A stretch of DNA of 64,000 nucleotides from positions 83,363 through 147,362 of the forward strand of contig MKTZ01000005.1 of assembly GCA_001898505.1 (NCBI GenBank), in the 5' to 3' direction. Positions 16,254 to 25,587 of the stretch are shown here, in pieces. Positions within the stretch are counted from its first letter, which is position 1. Every line of letters starts with the position of its first letter. Under the pieces are notes generated by a model that searched no databases, had not been told where the DNA came from, and saw only the letters and a program-made list of their open reading frames with translations. Both the position numbers and the translations under genes were made by a program. This DNA is from Sphingobacteriales bacterium 50-39. Its GTDB lineage: Bacteria > Bacteroidota > Bacteroidia > Chitinophagales > Chitinophagaceae.

Positions 16254-19200
16254 TTAAAAGTGAACAGAAATCCCGCCTACAACTGTCTTTGTAGGTGGCA
16301 GGCTGGATAAATTCTGCGATTCGGGGTCAGCGCCTTTATAACTGGTGATCAGAAGCAGGTTGTTGGCATGGACAAACAAGGTGCATCCCTGGATGCTCAG
16401 CATTTTGGCTGCTTTAGCCGGGATATTCCAGCTAAGGGAAAGGTTGGCAAGCCTGACGAAAGAAGCATCTGTGAAGACGCCGTCTGAATTTGTATAGAAG
16501 TAGTTATAAGATGACGAATATGGATTCTGTGTGAAGGCTGCATAGGGTTTTGTATCACCGGGCTGCTGCCACCGGTTAAAGGCTTCCACAAGGGTGTTGG
16601 CATTGAGTGTACCCGGTATATTATTTACCAGTGCATTCGGCCCTTTTTGTTTTTTGAAGTTGAAAAACATGCTCAGGTTAAATCCGGCATACGTAAAATT
16701 CGTACCAAACCCTCCAAAATATTGTGGGCTAAGGTCAACGGGATACGTATCGTCAGGGCGCTGCGCCGTATAGTCAAAGGTTAGCTGGCCGTCGTGGTTC
16801 CTGTCCTCGAAAGTAAAAGTACCGGTGAGCGGGTCGATACCTGTAAAATGAAGCACGCGCTGGATATTAAGCGGCTTACCTATGAGGTATTTTCCCGCAA
16901 AAGGCGACAGTGCCAGGTTCGGATAAGCCAGCAAACGGTTGCGGTTGAAGGAGATATTGAAGTCTACCGACCAGGTAAATTTAGGCGTTTCAACGACCTT
17001 TACCGCTGCACTGTATTCCCAGCCGTCATTTTGGAGGGAGGCAGCGGAATTAGCGGTAACGCTGCTGAAACCTGTAAGGGTCGGCAGCGGGTATGCGATC
17101 AACTGGTTACTGCACCTGTTGCGATAGTATGCGAGTTGCATGGTAATGCGATCTTTTAATATCCCGGCATTAAACGCGACCTCCAGCTTCTTGTTAACCT
17201 GCCATTGGTAATTGGGATTTGCCTGCACAGTTGGACGGTATGTAGTGACACCACCGTAAGGGAACGTGTAATTCGATGTGTATTGTGTTAGGTATTGATA
17301 GTCACCGATAGCATCCGAACCCGTAGTACCATAACTTGCCCTTAATTTGCCAAAGCTCAGGACCGGCAAATGCTTTTTAAACCATGGCTCTTCCGTGAAA
17401 ATCCATGCAGCGGCCACCGAACCGAAGTTGCCGAACTGCTTGCCGGGGCCAAATCTTGACGATCCGTCACGCCTTCCGTTGAAATTGATGATATATTTAT
17501 CGGACCAGTTATAGGTGATCCTTCCAAATGCTGCTGCATACCGGTATTGGCCGTTAAACTGGCTAACGGTTTTGCTGGGAGCGCTGGACAGGTTACTAAG
17601 CAGGTCATCAGTCGTATAACCGTCTCCTTCTATGGTCATCCCGTCGGTATTGGTTTGCTGCACCGATGCGCCTGCGAGGACATTTAACTTGCCTCCTCCG
17701 ATGATCGTATTATAAGTCAATTGCGGCTCAGCGATCCAGTTACGGTTGTTGTTATACCCCCAGGTTGAAGTACCTGTTGGCTGCTGTTCCGGGTCCAGTG
17801 AAGAGATGGGCCGGAGCAAGGTCTGGGTATTCCATGCATTGTTGTAACCAAGATTGACCGAGGCAGATAGGTCTGCGACTATGTTGTAGGTAAGCAGCAT
17901 GCTGGCGTTGAGGAAATTTGTCTTGGCCGAGTACGGTTGATTTAATACAAAGAATGGAAAAGCAGACCTGGCGTTGGCGTTGTCGCCCTGTCCTCCCCAG
18001 CCCGCCCAGTTCAGCTTGCCGTTCTGATCATAGATGGCCGGTGCATCCGGCGCCATAGCGGCTACGCCGGGTATGGTTACCATATCTGATTTGGCCAGGG
18101 AATACGTGGTGGCAAAACCAAGCTTAAAGCGCTGGTTCGAGGAACGGTGCTGCAGATTAAAAGATAACGAGCCACGCTGGTCAGCCCCGCTTGCGGTGGT
18201 GATATCCGAGACACGGTTATACGTTCCTCCAAGCCGGTACGAGGTCTGCGCGTTGCCCCCGGAAAGGCCGGCAGTGATATTCGTCGCCTGCCCGGTTTTG
18301 CCATACAACGCCTTTTGCCAGTTGGTATACCGGGTAGTATCCCAGGTCCCGTTTATATCGAAGTCTGCTATTGGGTCAGGGCTGACACCGTCGTTCCGGA
18401 AAGCCTCGTGGCGCATTGCCAGGTATTGCTGGGTGTTCAGCAGGTCATAGTACCTGGACACATGGGTCACGCCCTGTTGTACGTTGAGGTCGAACCTGGT
18501 CTGCCCGGGCTTGCCTTTTTTAGTGGTAATGAGGATGACCCCATTCGCGCCCCTTGATCCGTAGATGGCCGTGGCGTCAGCATCCTTCAGAATCTCTATG
18601 CTCTCAATGTCGGCAGGGTTGATGCTGAAGAGCGGGCTCTGGCCCCCGGCGGGGCCGCCCATGCCGTTTTGAAGGAACCCGGGTGATCCGTAAATATAGT
18701 ACCCATCATTCAGCCCTACAATGGTCAGGGGTACGCCGTCGATGACATAGAGCGGGTCCGAATGCATGGTTGTGCTCAATGCGCCGCGGCCGCGCAGTTC
18801 CAGCTTGACGGGTGCGGTCCCAAAGCCGCTCGTCTGTGTAACCTCAAGGCCAGGAACTTTTCCTTCCAGCATAAGGACCGGGTTCATGATAGGCTGCTTT
18901 TCGATCTCGTCTGCGGTGATCTTGCCGATGTTGCCAGTGGTCAGGCGCTGGCTCGTCGTGCCGTAGGCCTGGACCACGGTCTTGTCCAGCTCGTTGACGG
19001 CAACCTGCAGATACACTTCCAGGTACTTATTATCCGGGATCACCATCTCCCTGCGGCCATAGCCTACATAAGTGATGACCAGCGTCATACCAGGCGCAGC
19101 CCGGGGAAATTGAAACTCGCCCTTTTCATTTGTCAGTATTTTAACCGTTGACCCTTTTATGGAAACGGTCGCCGCAGACAAAGGTTGGCGGGATTCATTG

Positions 19201-19622
19201 AAAACGACCCCGCGTACAGGAATGGAATCAGCGGGCGCCGGAGGAATGGGTTGGCCGCCTTTGCCCCGGACAATAATGACTTTCTTGATGATCTCATAAG
19301 TAAGCGGCTGGCCGCTAAATCCCAGTTCGAGGACCTCCGCCAGGGTGGCATTCTGCACGTGAATGTTGATCGCCCTCGCGGCCTGTTTAAATTGATTTTG
19401 CAGGAGGTACTGATAACCGGTCTGCCTGCTCACCTCCTTGAGAAATGTTTCAAGGGTGCCGTTCGAGATCGAGAGATTGACCCGCTCTTGCGAGTTCGCT
19501 TTGTTTGCGCTCGCCGCCAGCGCGAGGCCGAAAAGCAGTATTAGGGTCAACTTCATAATCACAAAAGTTTTGGTTAACCGCCGCCGCGGGACTTTTTCCC
19601 GGCAGGGCATAATAATTTGCAT
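16254..19622 (-). CDS. SusC/RagA-type TonB-linked outer-membrane receptor with STN domain
   Basis: The 1122-residue protein begins with an extension (MQIIMPCREK) and a signal peptide (MKLTLILLFGLALAASANKA). An STN domain (LSISNGTLETFLKEVSRQTGYQY) is followed by a carboxypeptidase-like sandwich (VRGVVFNESRQPLSAATVSI), the TonB plug (IEILKDADATAIYGSRGANGVILITT) and a full-length barrel ending GGISVHF. The STN domain couples ligand binding to the FecR/sigma pair upstream. It should move a large ligand across the outer membrane with the adjacent SusD. The ligand is not predictable from sequence, although the protease in the operon points to peptide rather than glycan. Confidence 0.95.
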   Translation of the reverse strand: MQIIMPCREKVPRRRLTKTFVIMKLTLILLFGLALAASANKANSQERVNLSISNGTLETFLKEVSRQTGYQYLLQNQFKQAARAINIHVQNATLAEVLELGFSGQPLTYEIIKKVIIVRGKGGQPIPPAPADSIPVRGVVFNESRQPLSAATVSIKGSTVKILTNEKGEFQFPRAAPGMTLVITYVGYGRREMVIPDNKYLEVYLQVAVNELDKTVVQAYGTTSQRLTTGNIGKITADEIEKQPIMNPVLMLEGKVPGLEVTQTSGFGTAPVKLELRGRGALSTTMHSDPLYVIDGVPLTIVGLNDGYYIYGSPGFLQNGMGGPAGGQSPLFSINPADIESIEILKDADATAIYGSRGANGVILITTKKGKPGQTRFDLNVQQGVTHVSRYYDLLNTQQYLAMRHEAFRNDGVSPDPIADFDINGTWDTTRYTNWQKALYGKTGQATNITAGLSGGNAQTSYRLGGTYNRVSDITTASGADQRGSLSFNLQHRSSNQRFKLGFATTYSLAKSDMVTIPGVAAMAPDAPAIYDQNGKLNWAGWGGQGDNANARSAFPFFVLNQPYSAKTNFLNASMLLTYNIVADLSASVNLGYNNAWNTQTLLRPISSLDPEQQPTGTSTWGYNNNRNWIAEPQLTYNTIIGGGKLNVLAGASVQQTNTDGMTIEGDGYTTDDLLSNLSSAPSKTVSQFNGQYRYAAAFGRITYNWSDKYIINFNGRRDGSSRFGPGKQFGNFGSVAAAWIFTEEPWFKKHLPVLSFGKLRASYGTTGSDAIGDYQYLTQYTSNYTFPYGGVTTYRPTVQANPNYQWQVNKKLEVAFNAGILKDRITMQLAYYRNRCSNQLIAYPLPTLTGFSSVTANSAASLQNDGWEYSAAVKVVETPKFTWSVDFNISFNRNRLLAYPNLALSPFAGKYLIGKPLNIQRVLHFTGIDPLTGTFTFEDRNHDGQLTFDYTAQRPDDTYPVDLSPQYFGGFGTNFTYAGFNLSMFFNFKKQKGPNALVNNIPGTLNANTLVEAFNRWQQPGDTKPYAAFTQNPYSSSYNYFYTNSDGVFTDASFVRLANLSLSWNIPAKAAKMLSIQGCTLFVHANNLLLITSYKGADPESQNLSSLPPTKTVVGGISVHF

Positions 19623-19635
19623 AACTTTAATTGTT

Positions 19636-19721
19636 TTTGGGGTGATAAATTCAGTTCGTTTAACTCTTTTGTCCTGCCCCTAAACGCTGCCGGGCCCGCC
19701 GCGAACGGGACCCGGTTTTTT
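19636..19721 (+). ncRNA. second candidate cis-antisense RNA opposite a susC leader
   Basis: A -7-like TAACTTTA begins at 19622, the same position relative to the susC start codon as in the first locus. A plus-strand hairpin and T-run end about 100 nt further on. Both leaders share GCATAA.TTT and GGGGT.A blocks. No plus-strand protein is encoded. The -7 match is weaker than in the first locus. Confidence 0.3.
19690..19721 (+). terminator. intrinsic terminator, plus strand, between fecR and susC
   Basis: A GC-rich hairpin (CCGGGCCCG at 19690-19698 pairing with CGGG-A-CCCGG at 19706-19715, one bulged A) is followed by six T (19716-19721). In the susC direction the hairpin is preceded, not followed, by the T-run complement, so it serves only plus-strand transcription. 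Confidence 0.55.
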
Positions 19722-19993
19722 CTTGGGACAGGGTACGGAAAGCATTATTTTTTTGAGCCTTACCTCCTGTTTTTTTTCATTGGACAAAACAGGGATCTGT
19801 TACAACCCCTGTGTTTAACGGTCAATGGCATGCTGATCAGCAGCACCCAGCTATGTTGAGAAGAATTTTCCTATTGGCAATCATCTTCTGAAGCGTCCCC
19901 GCTGAGCGGAAAAGCTCCGATAAATAGGCAGTTTAATGGACGGCTTCTTTCATCCGTACCAGAGGGTTGAAATAGGATAGTGCTGCACCCGCA

Positions 19994-21166
19994 TCAGGGC
20001 AGCACTGTGATGGTTTTTCCTTCAATTTTAAAGTGGTAGCCGCTCGCTTCGAGGAAACTGAGCACATCGCCCGCCATATTGTTGCGGCTAATGCGGCCCG
20101 ATACAAGCTGTTCCGGGGCCTTTCCTTCGAAACGAACATCAATTCCGTACCAGCGGGAAAGCTGCCGCATGACCGCACGAATATCGGCGTCGCTGAACTC
20201 AAAATACCCGTCTTTCCAGGCAGTGACCGCTGAAGTGTCAGCATGATCAACCAGGGAGACTCCCTGGCCCGATATGGCCGCCTGGCCAGGCTTTATCAAG
20301 ACTGTTTTGCCGTTATTGGCAACACTTACCATTCCCTCCAGCAAAGTAGTAGTTATCCCGTTTTCGTCCGGGTAGGCGTTGATGTTAAAATGGGTGCCAA
20401 GGACAGTAACGGCAGTGTTCCCTACCTGGACCCGGAATGGGTGTAACTGGTCTTTTGCTACCTCGAGGTATGCTTCCCCGGTAAGGGTGACCAGGCGTTG
20501 CCCGCCAGAGAATGCTGTCGGGTAGCGCAAAGAAGAGAGGTCGTTCAGCCAAACTTTGGAACCGTCTGGCAGGACAACCTTGTATTGGCCGCCTGAAGGC
20601 GTAGCAAGGACGTTGTACCCAACCGGCACTTTCGGTTTATCCCCGATAACATAGGTCAGCTGACCGCCCGCGATTTTTTGGACAACCGCCGCGCCCTGGT
20701 GGGCAAGGACCCCATTGGCCGCGCTGTCGAGGACAATCTGCTGCCCGTTATCGAGGACAAGGACCGCCTTTGATCCCCCGGGTGCCAGCCTGGGGCTGGA
20801 ATTACCTGCGATGGGGGCCGTTTGATAAGGCGTGCTAGTTCTGAACAGGTAATATATTAACCCGGCAGCCATTACAATAATGACGGCTGCAGCGGCAACA
20901 AAAAGCCTGCGGTTTGCACGAAGCGGGATGGTTCGCGGGCTGGAAGTAACGCGCTCAAAATCTTCCTGCATGGCCTCATCGGCTTCCCGTAGGATACCCA
21001 GGCCCTCGATAGCAAATTGCTCCAGCAGGCGATCTTCGAAACGTTTGTTGTTCTCGAGACTGGACGCGCGCCATTGTTCAAGGGATGCCTCTTCCTCCGG
21101 TGTCAGTGTACCTTGTTGAAATTTTCTAATAAGTTCCTTTAACCTGTTTTTTTCCTGTTCTTCCAT
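19994..21166 (-). CDS. FecR-family anti-sigma factor
   Basis: The 390-residue protein has a cytoplasmic N-terminus (MEEQEKNRLKELIRKFQQGTLTPEEEASLEQW), one membrane segment near 85-107 (RLFVAAAAVIIVMAAGLIYYLF), the FecR domain (ATPSGGQYKVVLPDGSKVWLNDLSSL..LTGEAYLEVAKD) and a C-terminal DUF4974 region (LVSGRISRNNMAGDVLSFLEASGYHF). It is paralogous to the anti-sigma gene at 1973-3160. It pairs with the sigma gene 120 bp upstream and the receptor downstream. Confidence 0.95.
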   Translation of the reverse strand: MEEQEKNRLKELIRKFQQGTLTPEEEASLEQWRASSLENNKRFEDRLLEQFAIEGLGILREADEAMQEDFERVTSSPRTIPLRANRRLFVAAAAVIIVMAAGLIYYLFRTSTPYQTAPIAGNSSPRLAPGGSKAVLVLDNGQQIVLDSAANGVLAHQGAAVVQKIAGGQLTYVIGDKPKVPVGYNVLATPSGGQYKVVLPDGSKVWLNDLSSLRYPTAFSGGQRLVTLTGEAYLEVAKDQLHPFRVQVGNTAVTVLGTHFNINAYPDENGITTTLLEGMVSVANNGKTVLIKPGQAAISGQGVSLVDHADTSAVTAWKDGYFEFSDADIRAVMRQLSRWYGIDVRFEGKAPEQLVSGRISRNNMAGDVLSFLEASGYHFKIEGKTITVLP

Positions 21167-21286
21167 GGGTTACTGTCATTGTGCTCTATAGTAAAAACGG
21201 GAAGGCCAGCATTTATGGAAGCCCGGAAATGAAATTTTTTTAAAAAATGGATTTGCGTTTGCCGGGGATACAATCAGACAAGATAT

Positions 21287-21871
21287 TTACCAGAAAAATG
21301 CAAGCAAAAAGATGGCCATTTCAACGGCATGGCGCTGCTGCAGTAATTCCCGGAGGATAGAGAGGCCACGTTGCCGTGCGTCTGTCACTGCCCTGACAGA
21401 GATATTTAAGGTCGCGGCAACCTCGGTATATTTTTTTTCACCGAGGAACAGCAGTTCGATGACCTCCCTCGAACGGGGAGGCAGCTTTTTAATGCTCTCT
21501 TCTAATTGCTGGATCAGACAGTAATCCAGTTCATCATTTACCTGGTCGTATGCTTCACGGATAGCGTAGGCAAGATCCCTCGCGTGAATGGCAGCCGTCT
21601 TTCTCCTGGCGAGGACATCCAGGCATTGGTTCCTGGCGGAAATATATAAAAATGCTCTTATGTTGGTGAGAGAATTAAAATCGCGGCATTTTCGGAAAAG
21701 GTTAATAAAGGCATGCGCAGTTACATCTTGCGCGTCCTCCCTTGTGCCCAGCAGTTTGCGGCACAGGTAGTAGATTTCCTTATAAAACTTTGTATAGACC
21801 TCCTCAACGGCCTCTTTTCTTTCCATATGGAAATCCCCAATAAACTGATCAGATTCGAGGTACCCGGCCAT
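21287..21871 (-). CDS. ECF RNA polymerase sigma factor
   Basis: The 194-residue protein shows region 2 (VYTKFYKEIYYLCRKLLGTREDAQDVTAHAFINLF) and region 4 (LPPRSREVIELLFLGEKKYTEVAATLNISVRAVTDARQRGL). The hydrophobic tail FLLAFFW resembles that of the first sigma factor. It heads the second locus and should direct transcription of fecR, susC, susD and the three secreted-protein genes. A later ATG (MERKEAVEEVY) at 21826 is possible. Confidence 0.93.
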   Translation of the reverse strand: MAGYLESDQFIGDFHMERKEAVEEVYTKFYKEIYYLCRKLLGTREDAQDVTAHAFINLFRKCRDFNSLTNIRAFLYISARNQCLDVLARRKTAAIHARDLAYAIREAYDQVNDELDYCLIQQLEESIKKLPPRSREVIELLFLGEKKYTEVAATLNISVRAVTDARQRGLSILRELLQQRHAVEMAIFLLAFFW

Positions 21872-22369
21872 ACATGCACAATGTTTAACACGATGAAAAT
21901 AGTTTGCCGGATAAGATTTATATACTGTTTGTGGCTATTAAGGTACCAGCAGTTCCGTTACCAAATTACGCCCGTATACGAATACATTCAAAGTTTTTTT
22001 TGCAGGAACGGCCTAAAACGAACTTTTTCCCGGCGCCGCTAAATAATATAAAAATTTACGCTTTGGTATAGACGGCGGATTAAAAGATTGTTATAAGATC
22101 TCATCTCTTGACCGGGAGACATGTAGAAAATAAAAATATTATCTCTACTACAAGCTTTACATAATAAATATCACCCCGTGATACATGCAAATATTACCGA
22201 CAAATAAGTGTTTTCATTTATTATTATTTAGCCTCTGCCAGCAAATACGTAAGGGTTTTTCATTAATCAGGGTATTTTAAAGGAGACCTCATTAATCGTT
22301 GATGGCATTAGCCATTCTATAGCGTTTATTCCCTGGATGCACTGGCCATTACTATAACTGAACCTTATT
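21872..22369. promoter_or_regulatory. divergent AT-rich intergenic region with one palindrome
   Basis: About 500 bp lie between the sigma gene and the first Crp/Fnr-like gene. It is rich in A and T and should hold both promoters, but no box matches TAnnTTTG with a proper -33 partner. The one clear dyad is TATCACCCCGTGATA at 22169-22183, a perfect six-base inverted repeat with a three-base centre. Crp/Fnr-type dimers bind dyads of this general kind, so it could be an autoregulatory site. No coding frame is credible here. Confidence 0.35.
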
Positions 22370-22969
22370 ATGGAAGAACTGATGTCCTATATTCAACAGA
22401 TCGCTCCGTTACCTCCTGTTCTCCTCAACATGATCACGGGCATGATGCGTGAACAATATATCCCGCGAAAGGCATTTCTTTTCAAGGAGGGAAAAATAAA
22501 CGATCATGTACATTTCATCATAAAAGGGCTGGTATGGTGCTTTAAGCGCTGGCCCGCCCTTCCTGGCGGTGAAGAACGGGAAGTGGCAAAATGGTTTTTC
22601 ATGGACCGCGATATTATTGCGTCCCGCCAAAGCTATGACCTCCAGGCCCCGAGCCGTGAAAACTTCCAGGCGCTTGAACCAACCTTTGTGCTCTCAACTA
22701 CCTTCCGGGAGCTTGATCAATTCACCAGGGAGAACCCTGCGTTCCTGCTGCACAGCCTGGCTATCTCGAGCCGTTACAGCGGCCTTTTTTACAATGTACT
22801 TGACCTGAAACCCGCCCTCCGCCCGTTTGAGCGTTACCAGATACTCCTGGATGCCTACCCAGCACTGATACAGCGGGTCCCGGCGAAATACCTCGCAACG
22901 GCAATTGGTATGCATCCGACAACCATCAGCAGGATCAGGGCCAAAGGCAATTTTGATAGCCCCCGCTAA
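22370..22969 (+). CDS. Crp/Fnr-like cyclic-nucleotide-binding-domain regulator
   Basis: The 199-residue protein has an N-terminal helix (MEELMSYIQQIAPLPPVLL), a cNMP-binding-like beta-barrel (FLFKEGKINDHVHFIIKGLVWCF..WFFMDRDIIASRQSYDLQAPS), the linking helix and a short C-terminal helix-turn-helix remnant (VPAKYLATAIGMHPTTISRIRAK). Phosphate-binding Arg/Glu residues of true cAMP receptors are not obvious. Such regulators are abundant in Bacteroidota and rarely have known ligands. It is paralogous to the protein at 23459 and shares its MEEL start. Confidence 0.8.
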   Translation: MEELMSYIQQIAPLPPVLLNMITGMMREQYIPRKAFLFKEGKINDHVHFIIKGLVWCFKRWPALPGGEEREVAKWFFMDRDIIASRQSYDLQAPSRENFQALEPTFVLSTTFRELDQFTRENPAFLLHSLAISSRYSGLFYNVLDLKPALRPFERYQILLDAYPALIQRVPAKYLATAIGMHPTTISRIRAKGNFDSPR

Positions 22970-23458
22970 TTTTTTTCACGATCATCTCTTGTATTTTTAT
23001 ATCAGTTTCAGCCGACCGCCATTTATACCTATCATAAGCCATCGTTAGCTTGCCTACACAGTACCAGTCCGAGCCCGGTACCTACCTCTTTCCCCTTTAC
23101 ACCAGCTTTATAAAAAACCTGTAGCGATGAATAAGTATTTATGCTTACTGAACATCATTTTATTGCACCCCGGATACCGAAACGCGGGACCAATTTCAAG
23201 CGTATGTATTTTAACGTGGTGTTATGAAAAAAATCATCCGCCCTGGCTTAAAATCTTTGAACCTAGTAGAATTTGTATTCCTTTCAGTCGTAATTTTAAT
23301 CTGTCTGCCTACCGGCATGACGAAACGTCTTTAGAAAGCAAATTTTTCAAACCTGCCTTTTTTTTTAATTACTGCACATGCGCTAACGAACACCATTGCC
23401 CCATTGTGGGCTTGATACTGCTTTGCCCTTATTCTTTTACATTTTAAAGCGTTATTAC
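22970..23458. other. intergenic stretch of 489 bp, no gene supported
   Basis: A 106-codon frame at 23127 was examined. It lacks a recognisable domain and overlaps the presumed promoter area of the next gene, so it is not called. No repeat or strong hairpin was found. The immediate upstream sequence of 23459 resembles that of 22370 (TTAT..ATGGAAGAACTG). Confidence 0.35.
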
Positions 23459-24025
23459 ATGGAAGAACTGTTGTCTTACTTGCAGGGTATTTTCCCAATG
23501 AGTGATGAACTCCTTGATTATTTGCGCAAGCACCTCCAGGTAAAAAAGCTGGAAAGGAATGATATGTTGCTGAGGGAGGGAAGGGTATGCTCTCACATCT
23601 ACTTTATCCTTACTGGGGTTATGCGTTGTTATTATGAGAAACGTGGCCTTGAGGTCAATAACTGGGTATACCGGGAAGGTGATGTAATAGTATCTGTGAG
23701 TAGCTTTTTTACGCAGCGGCCAAGCAGGGAAAATATTCAGGCATTGGAGGATACAATCCTTATAGGCGTTAGCTTCCAGGAATATGCGTTCATGAAGAAG
23801 AACTTTCTTGAGTTTAACTACATCAGGGCTGAATTACTGGAAAAATATTATTCCATTGCTGATGACTGGGCATTTGACATTAAAATGGAACCGGCTAAAG
23901 AAAAATACAAAAGCCTCAAAAAACGGCAGCCATGGCTCTTTGGCCGTATCCAGGCGAAACAAATAGCCTCCCTGCTCGCCATGAAAGAAGAAACGCTTAG
24001 CCGCATCCGTAAAAAACTTGATTGA
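23459..24025 (+). CDS. Crp/Fnr-like cyclic-nucleotide-binding-domain regulator
   Basis: The 188-residue protein is read from ATG 23459 (MEELLSYLQGIFPMSDELLDYL). The longer frame from 23396 adds residues outside the family. It has a beta-barrel (LLREGRVCSHIYFILTGVMRCYYEKRG..WVYREGDVIVSV) and a C-terminal helix-turn-helix (FGRIQAKQIASLLAMKEETLSRIRKKL). It is the second of two adjacent paralogues and precedes rteC by 172 bp, so it may belong to element control. Confidence 0.82.
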   Translation: MEELLSYLQGIFPMSDELLDYLRKHLQVKKLERNDMLLREGRVCSHIYFILTGVMRCYYEKRGLEVNNWVYREGDVIVSVSSFFTQRPSRENIQALEDTILIGVSFQEYAFMKKNFLEFNYIRAELLEKYYSIADDWAFDIKMEPAKEKYKSLKKRQPWLFGRIQAKQIASLLAMKEETLSRIRKKLD

Positions 24026-24197
24026 GTTGATTTGGGTCAATTCAGCCAGCCAACTTCCAATGTAACTTCATAGTAAGATACCGTAGAAAGTGTGCCGGCC
24101 GGCTACCACCCCGGCATGGCCCTGGCCGGGCTATGCTACCTATGATCTGTTGTCTTGATTTTTTAACCGGGCCATTGCCGCCTATAAAGGTATTGCC

Positions 24198-25076
24198 ATG
24201 TCTTATCCTCTGCTCGAAATAAACCTTCCTCGTCCATTCGACCAAATGTACCAGGAGCTTATTGCCTCAACGGAAAAAACCGAACAGGCCACAGGGCGCG
24301 TTATTGACGCCGCCAGGCTTACTGCCCAAGTATGTTTTGAAACGCTTATAGCGGTGAAAAACCATGTTATTGAGGAAGGATTTGCTGACCACCTGGCCGA
24401 GATCCGTTTTTTTAAGCATGTGAAGCCATTATTTGCCCGGTGGCACTTGTATTACCAGGAATTGTACGAATTCGAAAAACGTAAGCCCGTCGGCGGCAAG
24501 GAGGCAGAGATTCATTATCTCCAAAAGAAATTGCTCGCACTTCAAGGCCATTATGAGGAACATGCAGAATTGTACCAATATTTGCGCGAGAACGCCACGC
24601 ACCAGGATGAACTATATTATTTACGGCAGCAATCGCCAAACCCAATCAGCATCTCGACGGCAAAAGCAGACGCAGACCCGCGCTTCTCCACGCCAATGGA
24701 TTCCCAAACTGCTGAAATTTTAAAAAATGCCTTGATGGAGGAATACATCCTGCGGGCGATGAACAAGATAGGCGGGGCGTCAAAGGAAAACTCAATTTAC
24801 GCGGAGGAAGACGATCTATTTTGGACGGGGCCAGTTAACGGGCTGGGCTTGCTGCTCCGTACACTGGTGAAAGCTGGCTATATAAACAACGGCAATGTTG
24901 CTATGACTAAGGTCGTTGAGCGGACAGAGCGTTTTCTGCACGTAAATATGAACAACTTCAACCGTGCCATTCAAGAAACAAGGATAAAAAAAGACCCTTT
25001 CGAATTCTTAAAAGGGTTGATCAAAGTATCACAAGCCGATTTCAATAACCTCGACGACAACCCAAGATATATGTAA
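24198..25076 (+). CDS. rteC: RteC-like regulator of conjugative transposon excision
   Basis: The 292-residue protein has the features RteC shows in CTnDOT-type elements: an N-terminal helical part (MYQELIASTEKTEQATGRVI), the block AEIRFFKHVKPLFARWHLYYQELYEFE and a C-terminal helical domain with SKENSIYAEEDDLFWTGPVNGLGLLLRTLVKAGYINNG. RteC activates excision genes in CTnDOT. Its presence marks the regulatory end of the element. The two-component rteA/rteB genes are not seen next to it. Confidence 0.8.
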   Translation: MSYPLLEINLPRPFDQMYQELIASTEKTEQATGRVIDAARLTAQVCFETLIAVKNHVIEEGFADHLAEIRFFKHVKPLFARWHLYYQELYEFEKRKPVGGKEAEIHYLQKKLLALQGHYEEHAELYQYLRENATHQDELYYLRQQSPNPISISTAKADADPRFSTPMDSQTAEILKNALMEEYILRAMNKIGGASKENSIYAEEDDLFWTGPVNGLGLLLRTLVKAGYINNGNVAMTKVVERTERFLHVNMNNFNRAIQETRIKKDPFEFLKGLIKVSQADFNNLDDNPRYM

Positions 25077-25097
25077 TAGAAAGTACTGTACTTACCA

Positions 25098-25580
25098 TCA
25101 ATTGGACGTGAGTTTTTTGCCTATAACATTCCTTATAGCTGATTTTTTAAGCCCGGCTTTCCGCATTTCGCCCTCGTCCCGATAACGCCTTCCAGGCCTG
25201 CTCCCCGGGCCAGCGGGCCTTACCGGGCTGCTAATGCCGCCACCACCTTCGCCGCTTTCGCGGTCCCATTTATCGAGCATGTCGCGTATAAAAGAGGGAA
25301 CGGAAAAATTAACTTTGATGCCTCCCACTCTTACAAAAACCCCAGACAACATCATCTTGAGGTCAGCCGATGACATTGTATAAAATCTCGTAACAGGGTG
25401 CCCGGTAATAACGCCATAGAGCCAATAGATCACAATACGCGCGTTCCTACTTGCCGGTGGCCTCCTGCAAATAGACCTCTTTTGGCCATGCTCAATATAG
25501 CACAAAGCTACCTGGTCAGGGTCACATTCCACCACACCTCCCGGTGGATTTGGGCAATTACAAATATTCTTTCCTGCCAT
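25098..25580 (-). CDS. hypothetical Cys-rich protein of the inverted two-gene module
   Basis: The 160-residue protein is of unknown function. The N-terminus has an ordered cysteine pattern, CNCPNPPGG then C-x8-C and C-RRPP within 40 residues, which looks like a metal-binding knuckle. A middle hydrophobic stretch (ARIVIYWLYGVITG) follows. The C-terminus is basic and Gly/Arg-rich. It begins seven bases after the upstream membrane-protein gene on the same strand and is opposite to the tra genes. It may be cargo rather than a transfer gene. Confidence 0.6.
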   Translation of the reverse strand: MAGKNICNCPNPPGGVVECDPDQVALCYIEHGQKRSICRRPPASRNARIVIYWLYGVITGHPVTRFYTMSSADLKMMLSGVFVRVGGIKVNFSVPSFIRDMLDKWDRESGEGGGGISSPVRPAGPGSRPGRRYRDEGEMRKAGLKKSAIRNVIGKKLTSN

Positions 25581-25587
25581 TTATTGC

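Noticed and set aside
23127..23447. 106-codon frame between the two Crp/Fnr-like genes
   Set aside because: No recognisable domain or helical pattern; it overlaps the next gene's leader.
24026..24197. Left end of the conjugative element just before rteC
   Set aside because: No copy of the tRNA-Val fragment or other long repeat of the right end was found in this interval.
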